In this document: piece after piece, positions 34,138-45,468 of the stretch
Numbering within the stretch: position 1 is the stretch's first letter
Layout: every line of letters begins with the position of its first letter
NCBI GenBank assembly: GCA_023374045.1
Contig: CM041777.1
Coordinates: 461,433,827-461,497,826, forward strand
From: Limonium bicolor
Lineage: Eukaryota > Streptophyta > Magnoliopsida > Caryophyllales > Plumbaginaceae
Direction of reading: 5' to 3'
DNA: 64,000 bases
The notes under the pieces: model-generated
What the model saw: the letters and a program-made list of their open reading frames with translations, nothing else
Told to the model about the DNA's origin: nothing
Databases searched by the model: none
Made by a program: the position numbers and the translations under genes

Positions 34138-35296
34138 CATTTTCTTCACAGAATCCATTTTAAAGCTAATCTAAGGTAGGGTAATGAAGGGTAATGATAG
34201 TATAGGTAATTAACACTTGATTAATGATGTTTAATGGTCATTAAGGCTATAAACAAGCTTAGAAAAAAATTGTAAGTAAGTAACTTATGTAAAAGGATTT
34301 GAATAACAATGAGTTAGTAAGTGTAAACTGGGAAACCTTAGAAAAGTAATAAGTAAGGTTAATTATAGTTAATTAACGCTCGATCGCATGTATGTGATAG
34401 GATTCGAATAGTCAAACACTGAAGGGGAGTCGGTGATTCCAAGTCAACAGTGAACGGTATGATTTCCTCATGCTCAGTATCCTAACCTGGTTACCCCGAT
34501 TTGTGTGCTTATTTGATCACCTAAATAAGATAAATGCACAAATCGGATTTTAATGTAGTTACTTGTGCTTGTTTTATATTGTTCTTGTTATATGCCTTGA
34601 ACATTTAGTTTGTATAATTCATGAAATGAATGGATGAGAATGAAGTGTATGTGTACCTTGCAGTGTACTTGTGTAATGTATTAGTCCTTGGTGTGGATGT
34701 GATGACATCTACTAATTCCTAACAACCTAACCCTAACTTGAGTATTGAGTAAATTGGAATGAGTAGAAGTCCGATATAGTTTCTGCCACGCGTGAGGATG
34801 AGGAGACACAAGAGGTTGGATCCGATTTCTGGCCTGAATCCTTTCTATGGACCAAATCCCTTAAATGGGTATCATCCTAGATTGGTGAGCCACAGTAAAG
34901 CCCGGTGGTGGGATGGTGTAGTCCCTGCCCGGAGGTCACAACGACTTAACTTGAGTAAGTAAGTAAGTAAAGTATTGTATGAGTAATGGTCTTGGCTAGT
35001 GTAAGTCATTAACCCTGAGTAAAAGAGTAATGTACACCCGATTAACCCAGGTGGGTAAAAGAAGCTAACAAGCATTGTGTATGTATTGTAGAAGTGTATT
35101 TCCGTAAAGGTAAGTGTGAATGGTTGACTTGTAATGTCTTCCTTGTATGTATTGAGACGTATGTATGTATGCTTGTGACGTATTGTAATTTTATAAATGA
35201 AAGCATGTATGTATGTATGAGTAAAATGAACTGCATGTATTCGACCAAGTGGTAGGCGTACCCTCGCTAGTATGCGGGGTATGCGGATTTCATGTG

Positions 35297-35340
35297 CAGC
35301 GTAAGCTGAGCCCCTTGGGGCACTGTTTTTATTGTACAGG
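35297..35340 (+). other. Splice-acceptor-like block near 3' end of LTR C
   Basis: CAGCGTAAGCTGAGCCCC, a short GGGG partner, then CTGTTTTTATTGTACAG|GT. It recurs in both B LTRs (46767-46811 and about 56573-56613), although the rest of these LTRs differs considerably. Confidence 0.5.
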
Positions 35341-35856
35341 TACCCGAAGCGGTTATGGTCATAGTAAGAGACCGGCGGCTATGCTTAGATAGCTAGGAAT
35401 GAATTGTAGGTAGTAAAGCATTGTACAAGGCTTGTAGCCTTTGAAGTGTTGGTGTACCTACCAAGGGGTACACCATTATATATTGGGAAAATATGTAGTT
35501 TGTGAGGAATAGGTAGATGTTAGACTCTTAAAGAGTTTGTATAAACTTGAAAGAATCGTTGTAATTGGATTTGGATCTTAGTAAAATCGGTATATTGTAT
35601 TGTAATTATGGAGTATTGTATTGAATGGGGAATTGTAGTACCCGGTTTGTAATTGGAGTATGGATTGTAATTGTGTAGTACTCGGATGTTCCGGTCCATC
35701 AGACCGATGTTGTAAGTAGTAGTAGGCCTTGTTAGTCACGTGGGTGGCTAACAGCATTGTATCACCCACCGTTGTGTAAGAAAGTATCCGCTGCGTAAGT
35801 ATGGAAGTATGAGGAGTTTAGACGGTAATGACGGTATTAGCGGTAGGGGTGTTACA

Positions 35857-35919
35857 ATCAGTAATCCTAAACTCGCTTGGGTTCACACATGATAGTGTAT
35901 TTCATTCGAGATGTATGTA
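35857..35919. other. 63-bp spacer between LTR C and LTR D
   Basis: Not recognised. It is either the sequence into which C and D inserted or a scrap of another element; it ends GATGTATG before the D LTR. Confidence 0.5.
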
Positions 35920-36247
35920 TGAAATACCCCAAACTTAATTAGGGTGATTAAATTACTCTAATATAATATTTGAGGGCCTAATAGTGCCTAAAGAATTTGG
36001 GTAAAGAAAATAAATCCAAGAGAAAAGTGAAAACGCCTAAAAAGCGAGAAACGCTAAATTGAGCGTTATGTGACCGTAGGAGGAATACGGCCTTGACAAG
36101 GGTCTTAGATGAATTTACAAGGCTTAATAAGGCCTAATTATTATACAGGAACAATTCCCGAAGAAAACAGATCCATAAAACGAATTAAAAACACTAATAA
36201 AGCTTTACGCACGTTTTTCGAAAAAACCTGAAAGCGTGACTTTGAGT
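35920..36247 (+). repeat. LTR D, left part
   Basis: Starts TGAAATACCCCAAAC and matches the first 330 bp of C and E. It holds the palindromic AACGC/GCGTT cluster (36029-36067) and is cut at GACTTTGAGT by element B; the rest of D resumes at 56916. Confidence 0.82.
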
Positions 36248-37428
36248 TGAAATACCCCAAACCAAAGTATGCTAAGTAAACATCAATTTATGATGTAGTA
36301 AGGCTAAAATATGCCATAGAAAGATTAGTAGGCAATTTAAACCAAGGAAAACACAAGAAAATGCCTTAAGGGCAATTTGGGAAAAACGTGCTCTAAGCTT
36401 GGAGTGACTTTGATTAGCACCCAAATACCATTATAAGACTTTAGTAATATGATAATGGACATTTCAAATCAATTAGAAAAGAAAACCAAGCTCAAAAATA
36501 AGCTTAAACACAAATGTGCTTAAGACTCCTGAAAGCACCTTTTTGAGAAATTGTCTTAGAATTGAGTTTTGAGTGGCTAAATGCCCATGATTACATCTTA
36601 ATCAACATGTGTACTAATTATTATCACATTAGGAAGCTTAAATCAATGGGAAACCAAAAATTTCATGAATATGTGCACTAATTAGTGAATAGTGCCAAAT
36701 AGTGACTAGTTTAAGTTTTAATCAATATAAGCTAATTAGTTGGTCAACAAAGACCATGACTAGCCTTATTTAAGAGGGGGCCGGTTTTCTAAGGGATGAG
36801 TCACCCAAGACTTCATCAAATAAGAAAGGATAAAGAAGAGTAAAGTAAAAGGAGTTACTATTTGCTTTTATAAAGCAAATATCTTATATTAACCTACCTC
36901 TCTCCTCTCTTCTTCATTTCTCTTCTTCTTCCACGATTTTCTTCCTCTTCTCTCTGTTCTAAACCGTCTCCAAGCAGCACCCATGGCACCACCACCTTGC
37001 TTTGTCAACAACTTACTCATTTTAGCTCCAAATCAAAAACTAAACACATATATCTCTTAGTTAGACCAAGACCTTGCTTCCTATCTTTTCAAAATCTGAA
37101 AAGCCTCATTTTGGAGCCATGGGAAATCACCATTGGAGGAGGAAAAGCTAGCATGAGGTGTTCATTATCTTCTCCATTCATTCTAGGTAAGGAAAATGAA
37201 AGAAAAATCAACTTTCCATCCTTTTTCTTAGATGGCCGAAAATCATCACTCATGGAGCCTTGTTTTATCCATTGTTCTAGCTTGATTCTATTCTCCAAGG
37301 GCTATAGGAGGTCCTTCTTGATTCACATCCAAGCCTATCTTAAGACTCCAAGGTAAAACATTCATTTCAATACCTTAGAACACATTTCTAACCTAGGGTT
37401 TACTCCTTAAGGTTAATGTATTATTTAG

Positions 37429-39038
37429 TGATAAGTGCGAAATACATTTATTTTTAGGGCTTAATCCTTCCTATTTTCACAACAATTCATGTCATATTTC
37501 TCACTTATCATATTTTTCCTTATATTTATATTTAGATGAGAGCTGATATATTTTATTTGTCAAATACAGGATAAAATCGGGAATATATAGCGCACGACAA
37601 ATATTTTATTGAAGCTGTAATGAGTCATTGCTATCACTCACGTACGCATTGAGGGATTAATTCATCATTGAATTACCGCATATTCAATTCACCAGCAAAT
37701 ATGTCACACTCACGTGTTAATTCATCAACTCATCATTACTCCATAATTAATCAACATTAAGTATCATCTGCTACACTTGACGGTTGGAGCATATCATTCA
37801 CGTGGCACTATATTAGTGGCGTCAGTTCATTGGAAACGTGTATCAAGAGGGATATTTTTATCAATATCGTGACGCTGCGTTTTGGAAATGATGAGAATTA
37901 AAGATTGATCAGCTGTAATATATATGACAAGTTAGGGGTGGAGGAGGGTACGCCGGGGGAGGCCCTGCGCCTCTAACTTTCTTTCCCACACATATTCATT
38001 ACCTAGTATACTTTCATCATCAATTTCATCCCGTTCCAGTAATCACATTACCGGCATCATCATTCATCACCATCCACAAGATTCACGCACACGCCCGCCG
38101 CGCTCCAACAGAGAGGCTTCGGCCTCTCCATCTCTCCTTCCTCAACCATAACTCCACCATTGTTATCACACCACACTTTGACAGAGGATTAATGCAGAGA
38201 CACACGACGATAGAAGGCGGAGTGGAGAATTTCTAACAGAGTTTCTTCTTCCCTTTTTATCTAATTTATCAATGTGTTCTTCCTTTGTTGTTTTTGTTAC
38301 TTTTATAGTTATGTTTGAGTAGTTTATTTAGCTCCCCGGATTGGGGTAGCAAATTGGATCTTTTATTTATTTGTAATTCTTTGAATAATTCATTGATGCA
38401 GTAGTTTAATTCCAGTTCTTCAAGTGCTTTAATCTCTGATCAATTATTAAAGCAATATTTGTAGTTTTCTAATCAACACGCGGGAGCTGAGATAGATAAC
38501 AAGACGTAGGAATTAAACCTGATTAACGACTAGAAGCATGATCCTGCCTATAGGTTAATCGGTCTCAATAGAAACGGTTCTTTATGCGATTAGTTGTGTC
38601 CGGATTAGAGCATTAGTCCGCTGCTAGTTCTAGCAATTGGTTAGGATTCGTTAGACTTAGCCGTTGACGAATTAATTATAGTTTCTGAGTTTATTGCAGA
38701 ATTAGGGAAGATTTTATTAATAGATTATATAGTGAAGGTTTGCAGAACAATCCGGGGTGCTTCCTTTTATTTAAAGTTTTACTTTTTATTTATTTGTTTA
38801 GTTTATTTTACTTTTTTATTATTTAATGTTAGTTTGTTGAGTCTTTCTTTTATTAAATTATGCAAACCTGAAAAGTGACGTTTCCTGTTTTCTTAGTTTA
38901 GTTTCTCAGTTAGTAAATAAATTGTCAGTTAATTGAACGAGGTCCCTGAGATCGACAACCCCCACTTAATTCACTATTCCGCAAAACGATAGGTACACTG
39001 CCTAGGTAGAAGTATAGTAACACATATTTCTGCTAACA
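37429..39038 (+). repeat. N 5' LTR
   Basis: 1610 bp; near-identical to 42185-43804 with small indels. Confidence 0.93.
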
Positions 39039-39044
39039 AGTTTT

Positions 39045-39061
39045 TGGCGCCGTTGCCGGGG
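39045..39061 (+). other. N primer binding site (tRNA-Asp type)
   Basis: TGGCGCCGTTGCCGGGG is the complement of a plant tRNA-Asp 3' end including CCA, six bases after the LTR. This PBS is typical of Athila/Cyclops-type gypsy elements. Confidence 0.85.
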
Positions 39062-39652
39062 ACCTCTGCACGGTTAATTGACATATTTATTTATCTGATT
39101 GAGATTTTTATTATAGTTTTTTTTTTTGTTTCTTTTGTTTTAATATTTTAATTCAATTTCGATTGGTTCTTCCGTGCTTAACAATTCGATTTCGTTTTGC
39201 TGTTGTGATTTCGTTACTTTTACTTTTCGAATTTGATTTTTTTTTCTTTTAATCTTGGATCATTTTATTCAATACTGGTTGATTTCTATTCTGAGTTGAC
39301 TTTTACGTTTTTTTTTTTCGATTTTTTTTATTTGTTGACTTTCAGTTTGCGTGATTCATCTTCTAATTGAATTTTGAATAAGTAGATTTGTGTTCTCTAC
39401 TTCGTGATTTTTTTTTATTATTATTTTTTTATATTTTTTTTCTCTTTCCGTTTTTGTCTTTTAGATTAATTAGGATACACTTTTTGATTAGTTAGATTGC
39501 ATTAGGTATACCAGTTTTCCGGTTGTAGTTAATAGTACGTGTTTTTTAAATTATTTAGTTATTTTTATTTTTAGATAATTTTATTTTTGTGTTTTTTTTT
39601 GTTAGTTCTATTTTATTTTATTTTATTTTTGTTTTTATTTCTGTAGGCAAAG

Positions 39653-39919
39653 ATGGAGGATAACATGAATGAGTTGAGGAGAGTGTTGACACAGTTGGAA
39701 ACGACGATTACAATAATGAACATTGAGCAGAATTTGAACAGGTATAATCAGCCGTGTACTCAAAGTTACAACCAGTTCAAGCGACAAGATTATTACCAGC
39801 CAGAACAATCGTCTTTTCGACAGCCTTATTGGTGGGAAGGTGAGCAGACTAGAATGCAGATGGAGGAACAACAGTTCTACGCTTATCAGGAGCCTCCTAA
39901 GGAGATACGAGAAAGATAG
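39653..39919 (+). CDS. N internal ORF 1, unknown (possible Gag relic)
   Basis: 88 codons from ATG 39653, the first ATG after the T-rich leader, beginning MEDNMNELRRVLTQLETTI. The first third looks helical; the rest is rich in Gln and Tyr (SYNQFKRQDYYQPEQ, EQTRMQMEEQQFYAYQE). It stops at TAG 39917-39919, and the sequence after it continues in another frame with KIESMLAEILEQRKIH-like coding, suggesting a frameshifted longer protein. I recognise no domain. The position between PBS and PPT and the Gln-rich composition would suit the tail of a Gag-like protein, but this is a guess. Confidence 0.35.
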   Translation: MEDNMNELRRVLTQLETTITIMNIEQNLNRYNQPCTQSYNQFKRQDYYQPEQSSFRQPYWWEGEQTRMQMEEQQFYAYQEPPKEIRER

Positions 39920-40081
39920 AGAGCATGCTTGCAGAGATCCTGGAGCAAAGAAAAATCCACTAATGATAGATTGGCTGAAATTGAATCTAGGTATGATGCC
40001 AAATTGCTGAGCAAGAAGCTATAAAACCAGAGTTGGAAAGGCAACTTAATTCAGGTCTCGCAGCAGTTAGCACAACAACAA

Positions 40082-40567
40082 TTGGAATTCTCCCATAGCC
40101 AAAGTTATTCGGACCTAGTGGACCAATCTCAAGTGGAGACTTTGATGGGTGAAGACCATTCCAAGCCTATAATTTCTGAAGCTGAAGAGGAGTCTGATGA
40201 GGAGTTGGAGCGATTATTTGGGAATTTATATTCCCCTCCTCCTTCAACCTCAACTCAAATAGAGCAACCAGTATGTGAAGATATTCTGCCTGCACCTATC
40301 TATGAACTAGTGGAGGTACCCGATATGGTTGACTCCAGAGACATTGAAGAAGTTGAATCTCCCTCTGAAGTTGTCTACCAGCAGGATTATAATGTTAAGT
40401 CTCTGCAACCAGAAGAGAATATTTGTATCCTCAAATTTAAGAAGGAAAAGCCACCTCCGCCAAGTCATCAACAACTCCCACCTGCATCCAGAAGCCTCAA
40501 CAAAAGGAGGAGGACGTTTATGTCCCCGAATTTGAGGAGAAAGAGTCATTCACACCTGGTCTTCTGA
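40082..40567 (+). CDS. N internal ORF 2, acidic protein of unknown function
   Basis: 161 codons, MEFSHSQSYSDLVDQSQVE onward. It has an acidic middle (SEAEEESDEELERLFGNLY), a Pro/Ser spacer (SPPPSTSTQIEQP), a valine/aspartate-rich stretch (DILPAPIYELVEVPDMVDS) and a basic C-terminus (SLNKRRRTFMSPNLRRK). No enzymatic motif. The reading frame probably continued leftwards, because 39990-40081 looks coding in a shifted frame. The alternating acidic and proline-rich blocks resemble proteins of non-autonomous Athila-like elements. Whether it is expressed is unknown. Confidence 0.4.
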   Translation: MEFSHSQSYSDLVDQSQVETLMGEDHSKPIISEAEEESDEELERLFGNLYSPPPSTSTQIEQPVCEDILPAPIYELVEVPDMVDSRDIEEVESPSEVVYQQDYNVKSLQPEENICILKFKKEKPPPPSHQQLPPASRSLNKRRRTFMSPNLRRKSHSHLVF

Positions 40568-42169
40568 TTGAGCAGTGTTACCGGCAGTATCTCCTCAAAC
40601 ATCAGGTTTTGTGGAGTATCCATTTTCCTATTTATTTGGCAACATACGTTTGTTTTGATCCGGGTGGTTTGTTTTTAATTACTGCTTATTGTTTTTCCTG
40701 GCAAGGCTGTTGTCCACTTTTATTTTTGATCCAGGATAACAAATTAGGAGTCTAGCCAAAGACTATAAAGACGAGCAGCTAACTGGGAGGCAACCCAGTG
40801 GTTAAAATTTTTATTTTATTTTGTTTTGGTAGTTTTATTTACTGCATTAATTTATTTCTTAGGTTTATTTTGTTTTTCTTTTATTTAGAAGTGAAATGGT
40901 GAATGTGCTTTAATGCAACACTTTAAGCGTTTTTGTGGTAGTTGTGAGTGTGTGCAGGTGAAATTTTTATTATGGTGTTTGATGTTCTCCAAGGCTGGAC
41001 ACTTGCTTGGACGCAAGTGTGAGGAACGATGCTACCCCCCTTGTTCGAGCTTAAGTGTGAGGAAGGGAACCTTCCTCAATCTACAATATCAGGGGAGTTT
41101 TAGTTTCTTCATTTTAAATGTTTGTGTTCAGCCTATCATGCTTAATGCTTATTTTAATATCAGTCCTTATGGTCCCGAATGAAATTCTTCATAAATCTGA
41201 CATATTTTGAAAGGTCTTTTCTTGATTTTTATTTTGTTTGAACAATGAGGACATTGTTCCCCTTAAGTGTGAGGAAGTAGAGACCTTCCCTGAAAATATG
41301 TCAGTTGCGCTTAAACGCCACACTTGTTTTTGATTGTCTTCTTGCTTGAGAGGATCACTTCTCTGAGTGCTTATAAATATTGAATTCTTGGGTGAAAATT
41401 TGCACAAATTTTGAAATCGAGCATGGTGACCACCTCAAGAATCTTTCTGCTTTAGGTTGTTTGTATATATATTTTTATTCAAATTAATCTGTTTTCACTA
41501 AAATTTGATGGATTAGTTGATTGTGGAAACTGAATTAGTTTAACTTGGGATTTTGGAAATGATGTGAAAGTTTGGAATGAAAGGATAAGGCAAGGTACTC
41601 CGCTGATCAAAATTTTCCTAACAAAAGCAGGCCTCGTCTATCCGGTTATTAAGTCCTAGGGGTGCCTTAACACCTATCTACCTAAGGTCTCGGGATCTGG
41701 GATAGTTGGCCCAACACCGTTACATGGATGGAGAGAAAAGTCTGGGTTACGGAACAACTCTGCAATTCACAATAATTCGTTTGTTTTGTATATATTCTTG
41801 AAGAAGAATGTTTTTGCATGCGAAAGAAAAGTAAATTGCAGTTTAATTTTTGTTTTTGATCATGAGTACGTGGTGTTGAAAGGTATCGCGGAATAAGGTG
41901 TTACTTCACACCCTTTGTCATCCAAAGGTTAGAGGAAAAGAATGGTGGAAGATCCCAAGTTAATCTATATTCAGATTTATAGTCTAACTTCTCCATGCTT
42001 TTAAAATCATTCTTTTCACTGATTGCGAAAACCTACAACCAGGAGCAGAACTATTCTTTTGATTGTCACTTTGCTTGCTTTCTGTTTTGCATCTGTTTGA
42101 TCCTGAGGTTTGGTACTACGGCCTTAGAGATAGTTTCATTCTTTATTTGCTCGAGGACAAGCAAAAGCT

Positions 42170-42184
42170 AAGTGTGAGGAAGTT
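42170..42184 (+). other. N polypurine tract
   Basis: TAAGTGTGAGGAAGT directly before the 3' LTR, after AGGACAAGCAAAAGC. Earlier copies of AAGTGTGAGGAA lie near 41015, 41051 and 41265. Confidence 0.65.
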
Positions 42185-43804
42185 TGATAAGTGCGAAATA
42201 CATTTATTTTTAGGGCTTTAATCCTTCCTATTTTCACAACAATTCATGTCATATTTCTCACTTATCATATGTTTTTCCTTATATTTATATTTAGATGAGA
42301 GCTGATATATTTTATTTGTCAAATGCAGGATAAAATCGGGAATATATATAGCGCACGGCAAATATTTTATTGAAGCTGTAATGAGTCATTGCTATCACTC
42401 ACGTACGCATTGAGGGATTAATTCATCATTGAATTACCGCATATTCAATTCACCAGCAAATATGTCACACTCACGTGTTAATTCATCAACTCATCATTAC
42501 TCCATAATTAATCAACATTAAGTATCATCTGCTACACTTGACGGTTGGAGCATATCATTCACGTGGCACTATATTAGTGCGTCAGTTCATTTGAAACGTG
42601 TATCAAGAGGGATATTTTTATCAATATCGTGACGCTGCGTTTTGGAATGATGAGAATTAAAGATTGATCGGCTGTATATATATTGACAAGTTAGGGTTGG
42701 AGGAGGGTACGCCGGGGGGCCCTGCGCCTTTGACTTTCTTCCCACATACATATTCATTACCTAGTATACTTTCATCATCAATCTTCATCCCATTCCAGTA
42801 ATCACATCACCGGCATCATCATTCATCACCATCCACAAGATTCACGCACACGCCCGCCGCGCTCCACAGAGAGGCTTCGGCTCTCCATCTCTCTTTCCAC
42901 AACCATAACTCCACCATTGTTATCACATCACACTTTTGACAGAGGATTAATGCGAGAGACACACGACGATAGAAGGCGGAGTGGAGAATTTCTAACAGAG
43001 TTTCTTCTTCCCTTTTATCTAATTTATCAATGTGTTCTTCCTTTGTTGTTTTTGTTACTTTTATAGTTATGTTTGAGTAGTTATTTAGCTCCCCGGATTG
43101 GGTCCCGGTGGGGTAGCAATCGGATCTTTATATTTATGTAATTCTTTGTTGAATAATTCATTGATGCAGTAGTTTAATTCCAGTTCTTCAAGTGCTTTAA
43201 TCTCTGATCAATTATTAAAGCAATATTTGTAGTTTTCTAATCAACACGCGGGAGCTGAGATAGATAACAAGACGTAGGAATTAAACCTGATTAACGACTA
43301 GAAGCATGATCCTGCCTATAGGTTAATCGGTCTTAAATAGAAACGGTTCTTTATGCGATTAGTTGTGTCCGGATTAGAGCATTAGTCCGCTGCTAGTTCT
43401 AGCAACTGGTTAGGATTCGTTAGACTTAGCCGTTGACGAATTAATTATAGTTTCTGAGTTTATTGCAGAATTAGGGAAGATTTTATTAATAGATTATATA
43501 GTGAAGGTTTGCAGAACAATCCGGGGTGCTTCCTTTTATTTAAAGTTTTACTTTTTATTTATTTGCTTAGTTATTTTACTTTTTTATTATTTAATGTTAG
43601 TTTGTTGAGTCTTTCTTTTATTAGATTATGCAAACCTGAAAAAGTGACGTTTCCTGTTTTCTTAGTTTAGTTTCTCAGTTAGTAAATAAATGTCAGTTAA
43701 TTGAACGAGGTCCCTGAGATCGACAACCCCACTTAATCACTATTCCGCAAAACGATAGGTACACTGCCTAGGTAGAAGTATAGTAAAACATATTTCTGCT
43801 AACA
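42185..43804 (+). repeat. N 3' LTR
   Basis: Direct repeat of 37429-39038; ends GCTAACA followed by the TTTAG target copy. Confidence 0.93.
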
Positions 43805-45365
43805 TTTAGCACTCATGAGAGCCAATGTATATTGATTAGAACATTGGCAAGGGAAATTTAAATGGTGGCTGAGATTTCCAAGGGAAGAAGCCTAAGGAGG
43901 AAGTTGAGAGAAACTTGAGAAAAACAAGGTAAAATGCTTACCTAATGGTGGTTTAAGTTTAAGGGATGCGTTTAGATGGGTACCAATGTAGCCTAGAGCT
44001 TACATTGTGTATTGGGTTATATACCTAAGAAAAAGAACTTAAACAAGCTTATGAACTTGTGATTAAGGAGCCAATGGGAATGAGTTAGTATATAAGGTAA
44101 AGATGAGTTTTAAGAGCATTATAACTACTATGAGATTGATGGGTGTACTTGCAGGTTGAAAGCTTTATATGTGGGAAATTCAGTGTTTAAGTTTAAGTTA
44201 TTTAAGGGCCTAAGAGCCATGTCATTTAAGAGCCTTGGTGCTATGCAATTTAAGATTATTGCATCATGTTGAGTTTGTTGTGAATGAGTTGATTTGGGTG
44301 AGAAAATAAGATGAGAAAGGACTTGATGTGTGTGAGATGTGAATGAGGAATGAGGAAAGCAATGCATTTGGGCATGATAATGTACTAGAGAAGCTATGGT
44401 GAAATTTGAGTAGAAAACGAAGTGTTTAAGTGGTAGTGGTGAGTTATATTGCCCTAGGATTCACTAGGGATCATTATGAGGAATTTGAGTGGAAATGGGT
44501 TAACTAAGGAGTTCTCGAGGTTTAGGATGACCTAGAGATGTCTAGGAGGAATTAGAGGATTGGTGAGTGTGTATTAAACACACCAAAATCATGGTATGAA
44601 GAATGTAAGACTTGTGCAAAAATCTGGAGGAAATGATGTACAATGCTTTGAGATGATTTAGGTATGAACTAGAGAGAAAAACAATGACAGTTTCGGGAAG
44701 TTTGCGTAAGAGGTGGTGATGTTAGTAGTGGACTAGTAAGGTTTTGTTTAAATGGTAATGTGTGGACTTGGGTGATGGAAGTGAAATTGTAGGAGAAGGT
44801 TGTAAGTCGTCAAGGAAAATGACTAGAAACGTATAAGGGTTTATGATCATGAGAATGGTGAGTAAGTTGCATAAAAGAGGTGGAAATGTCTAAGGAGGGT
44901 GTTGCATGGTCAAGGTAAATGAAGAACAATGTCAAGGTGTTAAGGTAATGGAAAGAAATGTATAAGTAAGCTCAAGAGTTTAGGAGTGATGAGTAACAAA
45001 TGAAAAGAAGAGAAATTGTGCATGGACATGCAAGATGACCTTGGAAGGTTTAACAAGCAAAGATGGAGTGTAATGATGTTAAGGAGGAGTTATATGGGTT
45101 GAAAAAAAACACTTTGGTTAGTTGAAGTTTTAGACAAAATGTACATGTTGGAATATAAGGAAATAATTAACAAGTGTTAGGAATTTCTTGCAAGAATTGA
45201 GTAAAAGGTTGGAATGATATTTGGAGGTTATTTTAATGAGTATGGAGGATGATTAAAGGTGGGTTTAAGGGTCTAAATGATGTTAGAACACATTAGGAGG
45301 TTTTAGGAGAAGTTTGGTGAAGATTTAACAATTTTTGGACATGTTCTGGAGGCGTCCGACCCAGG

Positions 45366-45468
45366 GGTCCGACCCAAGTTTGGGTCGGACGGACCTCTGT
45401 TAAGCCACCGTAAGTGTTCCTGGAATGGTCCGACCCAGTTGGTTGGGTCAGACGGTGGGTCGGACGAC
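45366..45468 (+). repeat. Hairpin array in B 5' LTR (two units)
   Basis: GGTCCGACCCAAGTTTGGGTCGGAC, given here in two parts: GGTCCGACCC and its partner GGGTCGGAC around a short loop at 45366, then a second unit at 45427 with GGTGGGTCGGACGACC. Confidence 0.85.

Larger units (their letters stand above)
21967..35856 (+). repeat. Element C 3' LTR, split by the CACTA element
   Basis: Starts TGAAATACCCCG after a PPT and ends AGGGGTGTTACA. Without the CACTA insert (22578-32432 plus one TTA) it is about 4.03 kb. It shares ends and layout with B, D and E: U3 palindromes near 22078, a degenerate small ORF region from ATG 32526, hairpin array 33880-34137, and an acceptor-like block about 35297-35340. 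A related copy (D) starts 63 bp downstream. Confidence 0.82.
37429..43804 (+). mobile_element. N: non-autonomous LTR retrotransposon nested in B 5' LTR
   Basis: LTRs 37429-39038 and 42185-43804 start TGATAAGTGCG and end TTCTGCTAACA. TTTAG is duplicated exactly at 37424-37428 and 43805-43809. The PBS is tRNA-Asp type, as in Athila-like gypsy elements. The 3.1 kb internal region is too short for gag-pol. It has a T-rich leader, two frames without recognised domains, and several AAGTGTGAGGAA phrases. The uninterrupted B 3' LTR (53521-53545) shows the empty site. Confidence 0.93.
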
